A stretch of 7,379 bases of DNA from Burkholderiaceae bacterium (lineage in GTDB: Bacteria; Pseudomonadota; Gammaproteobacteria; Burkholderiales; Burkholderiaceae_C): positions 1 through 7,379 of the forward strand of contig JALRAA010000063.1 in NCBI GenBank assembly GCA_023262645.1, in the 5' to 3' direction. The position numbers and the translations under genes are program-made. Positions 1-5,635 of the stretch are shown piece after piece (within the stretch, counting starts at the first letter, position 1; each line of letters starts with the position of its first letter). The notes under the pieces were generated by a model, which was not told the DNA's origin, ran no database searches, and saw nothing but the letters and a program-made list of their open reading frames with translations.

Positions 1-1484
1 GCATGGGGGGGTCGATCTTGGCGCAGGCCTTGCAGGCCTTCGGCACCGAAGTGCCCGACCTCGACGACCCGCAGCTAATGAAAGCGCTCTACGCCGCAGT
101 GGCCGAGCTTCGACGCGATGGATTGGTCCTGGCCTACCACGACCGCAGCGACGGGGGGTTGTTGGCCTGTGTGGCGGAAATGGCGTTTGCTGGCCATGTG
201 GGCGTGGCGCTGAATGTCGATTTGTTGGTCACCGAAGGAGACGGCATTTCTGACAGCCGAGCCGACCACGGCGACAGCAAAAACTGGTCGCAACAAATCA
301 GTGCGCGGCGCGAAGAAAAAACGCTTCACGCTTTGTTCAACGAAGAATTGGGCGCCGTGATTCAGGTGCGCACTGAATTGCGCGACCCGGTCATGCAAGT
401 GTTGCGTCAGCACGGCCTGTCCGCTTGCAGCCATGTGGTGGGTAAAACCCGTCCGTTCGGTTCTGCCATCAGCAAGGGGACTGATGCGTTGAGTATTTGG
501 CGCGACGCCAAAGAAATTTTCTCGGCCAGTTTGTACGACCTGCACCAAGTGTGGGACAGCGTCAGTTGGAAAATTTGCCGAGAGCGCGATAACCCCCACT
601 CTGCAGATGCCGAACATGCCGCTGGCGGACAAATGCAAGACCCTGGATTGCATGTGCACTTGACCCCCGGCGCCCTTGACAACGTGGCTGCACCTTATAT
701 CCACCAACAAAAACCACGGGTGGCTGTGCTGCGCGAACAAGGTGTCAATTCGCATGTGGAAATGGCCTACGCGTTCACCGAAGCGGGTTTTGAAGCCTAT
801 GACGTGCACATGACGGACTTGCAACAAGGCCGTGCCAACCTCCAAGATTTTCAAGGCTTGGTGGCTTGCGGAGGGTTCAGCTACGGCGATACCTTGGGGG
901 CAGGCAAGGGTTGGGCCCGCAGCATCACCTTCAATACGCAGTTGTCAGACCAGTTTCAGCGTTTTTTCCAGCGAGACAACACATTTGCCTTGGGCGTTTG
1001 CAACGGTTGTCAAATGTTTGCCGAATTGGCTGTGCTCATTCCTGGCGCAGACGCTTGGCCGCGCTTTACCGACAACCAAAGCGGTCGATTCGAAGCGCGT
1101 TTATCGCAAGTGGAAGTGATGGCATCCCCGAGTTTGTTTTTCCAAGGCATGGCGGGCTGCCGTTTACCCATCGCTGTCGCGCACGGTGAAGGCTATGCAA
1201 ACTTCACAGACCGGGGAGACCCGCAGCAGGTGTTGGGAGCCATGCGTTTTGTCGACCACCATGGTCAGGCCACCGATGCGTATCCCTTCAACCCCAATGG
1301 CAGCGCAGGTGGTTTGACCGCTGTGACCACGGCTGACGGGCGATTTACCGCCATGATGCCGCACCCCGAGCGGGTGTTCAGGCAATTGCAGTTCAGTTGG
1401 ACGGCCAGCAGCAGCTTTCAAAAATCCACAGATTTCAGCCCGTGGATGCGGATTTGGCGCAACGCCCGACGTTGGGTAGACTGA
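1..1484 (+). CDS. purL: Phosphoribosylformylglycinamidine synthase (FGAM synthase), C-terminal 493 residues, 5' partial
   Basis: PurL catalyses the fourth step of purine synthesis in the cytosol: FGAR, glutamine and ATP give FGAM. The gene runs in from the left; codons start at position 3, and the first visible Met is internal, not the start. Fragment residues 1-150 are the end of the second PurM-like ATP-binding half, with HDRSDGGL near residues 46-53. From about residue 238 (PRVAVLREQGVN) lies the class I glutamine amidotransferase domain. Its nucleophile is Cys333 in GVCNGCQM (codon 999-1001), and the His454/Glu456 pair is in MMPHPERVFR. The ending SPWMRIWRNARRWVD is typical of the long, single-chain proteobacterial form of about 1,300 residues, so roughly the last third is here. 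The frame is intact and no key residue is missing. It is probably cotranscribed with the small gene 57 bases downstream, since no terminator is visible between them. Confidence 0.97.
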   Translation, partial: MGGSILAQALQAFGTEVPDLDDPQLMKALYAAVAELRRDGLVLAYHDRSDGGLLACVAEMAFAGHVGVALNVDLLVTEGDGISDSRADHGDSKNWSQQISARREEKTLHALFNEELGAVIQVRTELRDPVMQVLRQHGLSACSHVVGKTRPFGSAISKGTDALSIWRDAKEIFSASLYDLHQVWDSVSWKICRERDNPHSADAEHAAGGQMQDPGLHVHLTPGALDNVAAPYIHQQKPRVAVLREQGVNSHVEMAYAFTEAGFEAYDVHMTDLQQGRANLQDFQGLVACGGFSYGDTLGAGKGWARSITFNTQLSDQFQRFFQRDNTFALGVCNGCQMFAELAVLIPGADAWPRFTDNQSGRFEARLSQVEVMASPSLFFQGMAGCRLPIAVAHGEGYANFTDRGDPQQVLGAMRFVDHHGQATDAYPFNPNGSAGGLTAVTTADGRFTAMMPHPERVFRQLQFSWTASSSFQKSTDFSPWMRIWRNARRWVD

Positions 1485-1541
1485 GTCACGTATCAAGTGT
1501 TTGGCCTTGGGGCCGATTGAAGACACAAAGGAAGCCAATTT

Positions 1542-1919
1542 ATGAGCATCAACTTGAACATCACAAGAGACCGAGAGCTCACAGATTTGCTCTATCAAAG
1601 CTATCTTGAATTGACGCAGCTACAGGCAGATTTGACCGAACTGACCCAATTGCACAGCGAGACCGCCGTGGCCTTGGTCGATCAACCGAACGACAAACAC
1701 ACTGAGCAAAGTCAAGCCAACAAGGTTTTGCAAAAGGCCATGGCAAAAAATGTCACGCTGCAAAAAAACCTGATTCGGCTGATCAAACTGCTCACCCAAA
1801 ACCACACGGATGCCAGCAGCTTGCTCAACGAGTTTGAAAAAATCCGCACTTCAGAGCTTTTACAAAGCAAGACATTTGCTTTGGCCCATGTGATTTCCCT
1901 AGAAAAATCAGACAAATAA
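1542..1919 (+). CDS. Hypothetical all-helical protein, 125 residues
   Basis: I do not recognise this protein. The start is supported by AAGGAAG at 1528-1534, 7 bases before the ATG. The sequence contains no Gly, Cys or Trp and only one Pro (Pro49); it is rich in Leu, Thr, Gln, Asn and Lys. Residues 10-46 and about 54-110 look like two long amphipathic helices joined by a short Gln-Pro-Asn-Asp turn, i.e. a helical hairpin or coiled coil. The pentapeptide ELTQL occurs twice (residues 23-27 and 33-37). There is no signal peptide or membrane segment, so it is probably cytosolic. It follows purL by 57 bases on the same strand and ends just before a strong terminator, so it is likely the last gene of the purL transcript. 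The clear ribosome binding site and placement between purL and the terminator argue for a real gene; a helical adaptor or chaperone role would be guesswork. Confidence 0.75.
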   Translation: MSINLNITRDRELTDLLYQSYLELTQLQADLTELTQLHSETAVALVDQPNDKHTEQSQANKVLQKAMAKNVTLQKNLIRLIKLLTQNHTDASSLLNEFEKIRTSELLQSKTFALAHVISLEKSDK

Positions 1920-1928
1920 ACAAGTCAT

Positions 1929-1964
1929 AAAAAAAGCCCTCGTGGTGAATGCGAGGGCTTTTTT
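1929..1964. terminator. Bidirectional intrinsic terminator between the converging transcription units
   Basis: A perfect 7-base-pair GC-rich stem, GCCCTCG (1936-1942) with CGAGGGC (1952-1958), closes a 9-base loop. Seven A's (1929-1935) lie to its left and six T's (1959-1964) to its right, which also extend the stem. Read on + it ends the purL/small-protein transcript 9 bases after that stop codon. Read on - it ends the parvulin transcript, whose stop is at 1979-1981. Sharing one hairpin between convergent genes is common. Confidence 0.93.
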
Positions 1965-1978
1965 GTGTGGTGGACCAA

Positions 1979-2764
1979 TTATTCGATCTTGGCCTTTTCG
2001 CGCAGCGACTGTTGGAATTCAGCCAGCTTGTTCGATTGCAGTTGTTGCAATATTTGCGGTTTGACTTCTTCCATTTTGGGAAGTTGTGCGTCCCTGATGT
2101 CGTCTAGGCGGATAACGTGAAAACCAAATTGGCTTTTCACTGGTGTTTGGGTGAATTCGCCTTTCTTCAAAGAGACCATCGCGTCTGAGAATTCTTTGAC
2201 AAAGCTGGTGGCGTTGGCCCAATTGAGGTCACCACCTTTGGCGCCAGAGCCGGGGTCTTTAGATTGTTTTTTGGCGATCTCTTCAAACGTGCCACCCTTT
2301 TTCAGACTGGCAATGATGGCTTTGGCCTGGTCTTCTTTTTCCACCAAGATATGGCGCGATTTGTATTCTTTTCCACCGTTCATTGACGCAAATTTGTCGT
2401 ACTCGGCTTTCACCTCAGCGTCAGTGACGGGGTTGTTTTTTTGGAAATCGGTGAACAATTCGCGGATCAAAATGCTTTGACGAGCCAATTCCATTTGGGT
2501 TTTGAAATCGTCGGTGACATCCATGCCTTTGTTTTGGGCTTCTTGCAAAAACACTTCACGGATGATGACTTCTTCGCGCAGTTGTTGTTCCATTTCCGGT
2601 GTGACGGCGCGGCCAGAGCGTTCGAGTTGGGCGGCCAGGGCTTGGACGCGTGACTTAGGAACGGCCTTGCCGTTCACGATGGCAATGTTTTGCGCGTGTG
2701 CAGCGGCAAAAGAAAAAGCCAGCGCGGATATCAGTAAGACTGGCTTGAAAAAAGAAAATTTCAT
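1979..2764 (-). CDS. Periplasmic parvulin-type peptidyl-prolyl cis-trans isomerase (PpiC/SurA-like)
   Basis: This is a 261-residue secreted foldase that interconverts cis and trans Xaa-Pro bonds in exported proteins. Residues 1-24 form a signal peptide: Lys at 2 and 7, a hydrophobic core LLISALAFSFAAA, then AHA before Gln25 as a signal peptidase I site. It is not a lipoprotein, because no lipobox Cys is present. Residues 25-125 are the helical SurA-N-like chaperone region. The rotamase domain spans about 134-222, with the family features SRHIL (His138), TFEEIAKKQSKDPGSG, GGDLNW and SQFGFHVIRLDD (His216). A charged helical tail follows. The gene lies 57 bases after bolA on the same strand and ends at the shared terminator. 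A strong ribosome binding site is not seen; only a weak AGAAAG precedes the ATG by six bases. The client proteins are unknown. A narrower symbol such as surA or prsA cannot be justified. Confidence 0.93.
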   Translation of the reverse strand: MKFSFFKPVLLISALAFSFAAAHAQNIAIVNGKAVPKSRVQALAAQLERSGRAVTPEMEQQLREEVIIREVFLQEAQNKGMDVTDDFKTQMELARQSILIRELFTDFQKNNPVTDAEVKAEYDKFASMNGGKEYKSRHILVEKEDQAKAIIASLKKGGTFEEIAKKQSKDPGSGAKGGDLNWANATSFVKEFSDAMVSLKKGEFTQTPVKSQFGFHVIRLDDIRDAQLPKMEEVKPQILQQLQSNKLAEFQQSLREKAKIE

Positions 2765-2821
2765 GGGTGGCTTTCTGGTAAAAAAAGGAGGCTTGCTTAA
2801 GCGTTGAAACCCGTTGATGGT

Positions 2822-3094
2822 TCAGACAGGGGCTTCGACAATCTCTATGGCCAGTGCGTGAAGGCCTTGGTCAACAAATTGTTGCAATGCATCATACACA
2901 AGCCGATGGCGAGCCACCCGAGATAACCCCATGAAAGCCTGGCTGCCGATACGTACCCGAAAGTGGGTACCTTGTCCCGAACCATCGGACCCGGCATGGC
3001 CTGCATGCGAGGCGCTTTCATCCTCTACCGCCAAGAAAAAGGGCTGCAAACTGGATTGCAATTGGGTGTGCAGTTGTTGCGACGTGATGTTCAT
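2822..3094 (-). CDS. bolA: BolA family protein
   Basis: This small cytosolic protein has 90 residues, typical for BolA. BolA proteins pair with monothiol glutaredoxins around a [2Fe-2S] cluster and also affect cell shape and stress responses. The family signature is clear: DESASHAGHAG (25-35), THFRVRI (43-49), AFMGLSRVARHRLVYDAL (53-70). His63 in RHRLVYDAL is the invariant cluster-ligand position. Relatives usually show DESH directly; here it reads DESASH, a small variation in the loop. The start codon overlaps the stop of yciB by four bases (ATGA, 3091-3094) and no Shine-Dalgarno is seen, so translation probably depends on coupling to yciB. Whether it acts in iron-sulfur trafficking or as a morphogene here cannot be read from the sequence. 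The symbol is used in the family sense. Confidence 0.93.
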   Translation of the reverse strand: MNITSQQLHTQLQSSLQPFFLAVEDESASHAGHAGSDGSGQGTHFRVRIGSQAFMGLSRVARHRLVYDALQQFVDQGLHALAIEIVEAPV

Positions 3095-3669
3095 GGTTGG
3101 CTAGGGGTTTTGCTGTCAGGTGGGGTGGGGGCTGGCTCGTTATCGGGTTGTATGTGGCGACTCAAATAAACGCCTTGGCCCAGCACAAACAACAACATCA
3201 GCCCCATGCTGCCAAACAGTTTGTAATTGACCCAGGTGTCGGTGTCAAAGTGGAAAGCCACCCACAGATTCAAGCCACCTTTGGCCAGAAAAAATACCGC
3301 CCAACTCCACAATAATTTTTGCCACACCGCATCTGGCAGGTTCAGCTGCGCAGACATGAGTGACTTGATGAAGTTTTTCTTCAACAACAGCTGGCCGCCT
3401 ATCAAAATAGCACCCATCAACCAAAACAAAATGGTCGGCTTCCATTTGATGAAGGTGTCATTGTGGGTAAGCAAAGTGGCACCACCAAAAATCGTGATGA
3501 TGCCCAAACTCATCCATTGCATCGGTTCGACTTTTCCGTGTTTGAAGTAAAGCCAGCCAATTTGCACCAAGGTCGCCACCATCGCTACACCGGTCGCGAC
3601 ATAAATACCGGCCAGTTTGAATGCCACAAAAAACAAAGCGATCGGGAAAAAATCCATCAACAGTTTCAT
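3091..3669 (-). CDS. yciB: Inner membrane septation protein A (YciB/IspZ family)
   Basis: A 192-residue polytopic inner-membrane protein of the YciB (IspZ, intracellular septation protein A) family, linked in enterobacteria to cell-envelope synthesis and septation; the molecular role is not settled. The N-terminus MKLLMDFFPIALFFVAFKLAGIY and the central TFIKWKPTILFWLMGA (residues 72-87) are family hallmarks. Hydrophobic segments lie at about 8-17, 20-42, 51-67, 76-96, 118-139 and 149-169, giving five or six membrane spans. A Pro/Asp-rich soluble tail follows (174-192). GAAGG six bases before the ATG is a good ribosome binding site, and the ATG overlaps the msrB stop by four bases (3666-3669). 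Its own stop overlaps the bolA start. Length is close to the E. coli protein. Nothing looks damaged. Confidence 0.95.
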   Translation of the reverse strand: MKLLMDFFPIALFFVAFKLAGIYVATGVAMVATLVQIGWLYFKHGKVEPMQWMSLGIITIFGGATLLTHNDTFIKWKPTILFWLMGAILIGGQLLLKKNFIKSLMSAQLNLPDAVWQKLLWSWAVFFLAKGGLNLWVAFHFDTDTWVNYKLFGSMGLMLLFVLGQGVYLSRHIQPDNEPAPTPPDSKTPSQP

Positions 3670-4082
3670 GGCGTGCCTTCATCGGGAACAAAAGACAGGG
3701 CAGCAGAATTCATGCAGTAGCGCAATCCGGTAGGTGCGGGTCCGTCCGGAAACACATGGCCCAAATGGGCTTTGCAAACCGCACACACGGTTTCGGTGCG
3801 CAACATGCCATGCGCTCGGTCCACGCGTTCTTCAATCGTGGCGGGGTTTGCTGCACGGTAAAAACTTGGCCATCCGCAACCTGCGTCAAATTTGGTGTCG
3901 GAATCAAATAAAGGTGTGTCGCAGCAAATGCACCGGTACTGTCCTTTGGCCCAATGCGACTCATAACGACCCGTGTAGGGACGCTCGGTGGCTGCGTGGC
4001 GGGTGACTTCATAGGCCACAGGTTCGGCGTTTTTGGCTGCCAGGTGTGCGCGCCATTCAGCGCTGTTTTGAGGAAGTTTCAT
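3666..4082 (-). CDS. msrB: Peptide-methionine (R)-S-oxide reductase MsrB
   Basis: MsrB reduces the R epimer of methionine sulfoxide in oxidised proteins, recycled by thioredoxin. With the start at 4082 it has 138 residues (MKLPQNSAEW...), the usual length for a single-domain MsrB. An upstream in-frame ATG at 4136 would add 18 residues unlike the family and overlap selO, so it was not chosen. The catalytic Cys123 sits in RYCMNSAAL, and the resolving Cys69 is in AGCGWPSF. Two CxxC pairs (Cys51/Cys54 and Cys100/Cys103) bind structural zinc. HLGHVFPDGPAPTGLRYC (106-123) is the core signature. No signal peptide is present, so it is cytosolic. The ATG overlaps the selO stop by four bases (4079-4082) with no evident Shine-Dalgarno, suggesting coupling to selO translation. 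The 4-base overlap with yciB at the other end continues the chain. Confidence 0.96.
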   Translation of the reverse strand: MKLPQNSAEWRAHLAAKNAEPVAYEVTRHAATERPYTGRYESHWAKGQYRCICCDTPLFDSDTKFDAGCGWPSFYRAANPATIEERVDRAHGMLRTETVCAVCKAHLGHVFPDGPAPTGLRYCMNSAALSFVPDEGTP

Positions 4083-4108
4083 GAGGAACAACTGATGGAA
4101 ATTGAAGA

Positions 4109-4137
4109 CGCCCAATCGGGCGGAAAACCCGCCCAAT
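4109..4137. repeat. GC-rich hairpin flanked by 8-base direct repeats near the selO 3' end
   Basis: GGGCGG (4118-4123) and CCGCCC (4129-4134) form a 6-base-pair stem with a 5-base loop. CGCCCAAT occurs at 4109-4116 and again at 4130-4137, 21 bases apart. The first copy can also pair with GGGCG (4118-4122), so two alternative hairpins compete. The element lies inside the last codons of selO, some 25-50 bases upstream of the msrB start on the - strand. It has no T tract and is not a terminator. It may be chance within coding sequence. Confidence 0.4.
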
Positions 4138-4990
4138 GATCGAACTGAGGATGTTCGTCAAAAGGCGACGCAAGAACTGTCGTGAGATCTTTAACCCGTG
4201 TGAAGTTACCTATTTTCGCTTGTGCAATCGCTTCTTCGCCCAGATGGTTGCGAAGCACGTATTTCGGGTTGGTGTTGAGCATGGTCGCTGCGGCTTGCGC
4301 GGTGTTGAGCCCTTGCAAACGCTGCAAATAACCCGGCAACCAGGCTTGCCAACCGGTGCTGTCTATGAACATGTCTTTCACGGGTTCAAAAGCAACTGTG
4401 GGTTCTTTCGCGGCTAAGTGTGAAACGGCATGGCTGAGACGACGCCAAAAAATGGTGAAGTCCGTTTTTTCCACCGCCAACAATTGCAGCAAGGACTCAA
4501 TCAGCACATGGTCGTCGGAAAGCACGGATTCGATACCCAGCTTTTTGGCAAATTCCCGATCCGCCAGCGCAGGGTAAAGCGTTTTGAACGTTTCCAAAGC
4601 TTGCACGGCCATGTCTTGGTCTTCGATCAAAGGTAACAAGGCTTGCCCCAAACAAAATAAATTCCAATAGGCGACTTGCGGTTGTCTGGCATAGGCGTAT
4701 CGACCTTGGTGGTCTGAATGGTTGCAAATGTGCGCGGGGTCAAAGCCGTCCAAAAATTGAAAAGGACCGTAATCGATGGTCAGGCCCAGCAAGCTCATGT
4801 TGTCTGTGTTCATCACGCCATGGCAAAAACCCACTGCTTGCCACTTTGCCAACAAGGACGCTGTTCTTTGGGTGACCTCCGCCAGCAAAGCGGTGTAGCG
4901 AGGCGCACCCGGTTCTGCTTGAAGCAATTCTGTGAATTGGGTTTGAATCAGGAAGTCGACCAAATTTTTCAATTGAACCGTTTGGCCATG

Positions 4991-5003
4991 GGCGGCGAAA
5001 GTG
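4991..5003 (-). other. Frameshift site inside selO
   Basis: On the - strand the codons read CAC TTT, then one surplus C, then GCC GCC (His-Phe, then Ala-Ala). The surplus base is most simply 4997. The 15 residues from this point to Asp-Phe match the spacing remembered for E. coli SelO without a gap, so a one-base insertion fits better than a two-base loss. The site is not in a long single-base run, where sequencing slips are commonest. UUU followed by C lets tRNA-Phe re-pair on UUC, so +1 slippage is chemically possible, but the next codon CGC is not obviously slow and no stimulator was identified. Confidence 0.85.
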
Positions 5004-5573
5004 CTCAAAGTGGCCAAAGCGCAAAAAACTGGGCGCCACGCGGGTCACCACGGCCGCACTTTCGATTTCTTCGCGCCGCACCGGTTCGGGTGACGCCACC
5101 AAACACAAGGCGCGTGTGGTGGGAATGCCCAAGCCATGCATGGCTTCGCTGCACAAATATTCACGAATACTTGAGCGAAGCACAGCACGTCCGTCTCCCA
5201 TGCGCGAATACGGTGTTTTGCCTGCGCCTTTGAGTTGAATTTCTTGGGGGCCGCTGGGGGTGTTCACCACCCCTAACGACAAAGCGCGACCGTCGCCTAA
5301 TTGGCCCGCCCAGACGCCAAATTGGTGTCCGCTGTACACACTGGCGCAAGGTTGGCTGCCAGGCGCTATTTCGTTGCCAGCTAACCATGACAGAAGATGC
5401 TCGTCAAAAGCGCTATCGGACCATCCCCATTCGTTTGCCAGCGTGGTGTTTTGGGCAACCCAGTGCACTTGGCTCAAAGGGGTCGGCGACACGGGGGAGT
5501 AATAGTCAGTCCCCAATGTGTCAAACGGGTGTCGCCAATCCAAGGTAATTCTGTGTTGAGAGGATTGCTGCAT

Positions 5574-5635
5574 ATGACAATTGTGCACAATACGCGAAAC
5601 AACGCGCACAACAGTGCCATTCAAAGGAGATTCCC
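5574..5635. promoter_or_regulatory. Divergent intergenic region between selO and the acyl-CoA ligase gene
   Basis: These 62 bases must hold or overlap the promoters of both divergent genes unless transcription starts inside the neighbouring coding sequence. They contain a perfect 12-base palindrome, ATTGTGCACAAT (5580-5591). GCACAA, part of it, recurs at 5606-5611, 21 bases (two helical turns) from its copy at 5585-5590, a spacing typical of paired operator half-sites. No convincing -35/-10 pair was found on either strand; on - a weak TTGTTT / TGTCAT with a 17-base spacer would start transcription almost at the selO ATG. An operator function is inference. Confidence 0.4.
5625..5631 (+). promoter_or_regulatory. 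Ribosome binding site of the acyl-CoA ligase gene
   Basis: AAAGGAG lies 4 bases before the ATG at 5636 and closely matches the anti-Shine-Dalgarno complement. It fixes the start of the ligase at 5636, although a second Met occurs at residue 5. Confidence 0.75.

Larger units (their letters stand above)
4079..5573 (-). pseudogene. selO: Protein adenylyltransferase SelO (YdiU family), split by a single-base frameshift
   Basis: SelO is a kinase-fold enzyme that AMPylates Ser/Thr/Tyr of proteins, including redox proteins, with ATP bound in flipped orientation. The reading frame from 5573 gives 192 family-like residues ending RFGHFEHF (to 4998). The family sequence resumes one base later, from 4996, as AAHGQTVQLKNLVDF and runs to the stop at 4079. 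Removing one base gives 497 residues, a normal SelO length. Lys115 (QLKGAG), Glu138 (SIREYL) and Arg178 (VVTRVAP) are in the first part. Asp257 and Asn258 (NTDN) and Asp267 (TIDYGPF) are in the second. The C-terminus SCSS puts Cys where animal SelO has selenocysteine. Unrepaired, translation would run past the break in the wrong frame to a stop at 4740-4742. No other lesion is seen. The Met at 5573 was chosen over one at 5624 because the family sequence begins just after it; neither has a clear ribosome binding site. Confidence 0.9.

Noticed and set aside
75..854. Long open frame of 259 codons on the - strand inside purL
   Set aside because: It lies wholly antisense to an intact purL frame with clear family sequence; its translation has no recognisable domain and the openness follows from codon bias.
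1503..1514. GGCC-TTGG-GGCC inverted repeat after purL
   Set aside because: The stem is only four base pairs with no T tract; it is too weak for a terminator, so purL probably reads through into the next gene.
2781..2860. AAAAAAGGAGG on the + strand followed by an ATG near 2816
   Set aside because: It resembles a strong ribosome binding site, but the frame after the ATG closes within about 15 codons and the spacing is far too long; on the - strand it is simply the T-run before the parvulin gene.
4083..4136. Longer start for MsrB at 4136
   Set aside because: The extra 18 residues are unlike the family and come from translating selO in another frame; the 4-base overlap start at 4082 fits the rest of the cluster.
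4718..5233. Open frame of 171 codons on the + strand across the selO break
   Set aside because: It overlaps recognisable SelO coding sequence on the other strand and shows no family features; the frameshift does not make this frame a gene.
4740..5624. Treating the two halves of selO as two separate genes
   Set aside because: The residues of the first frame beyond the break do not match the family, and the second frame would have to begin at a TTG in the middle of a conserved SelO block; one frameshifted gene explains both.
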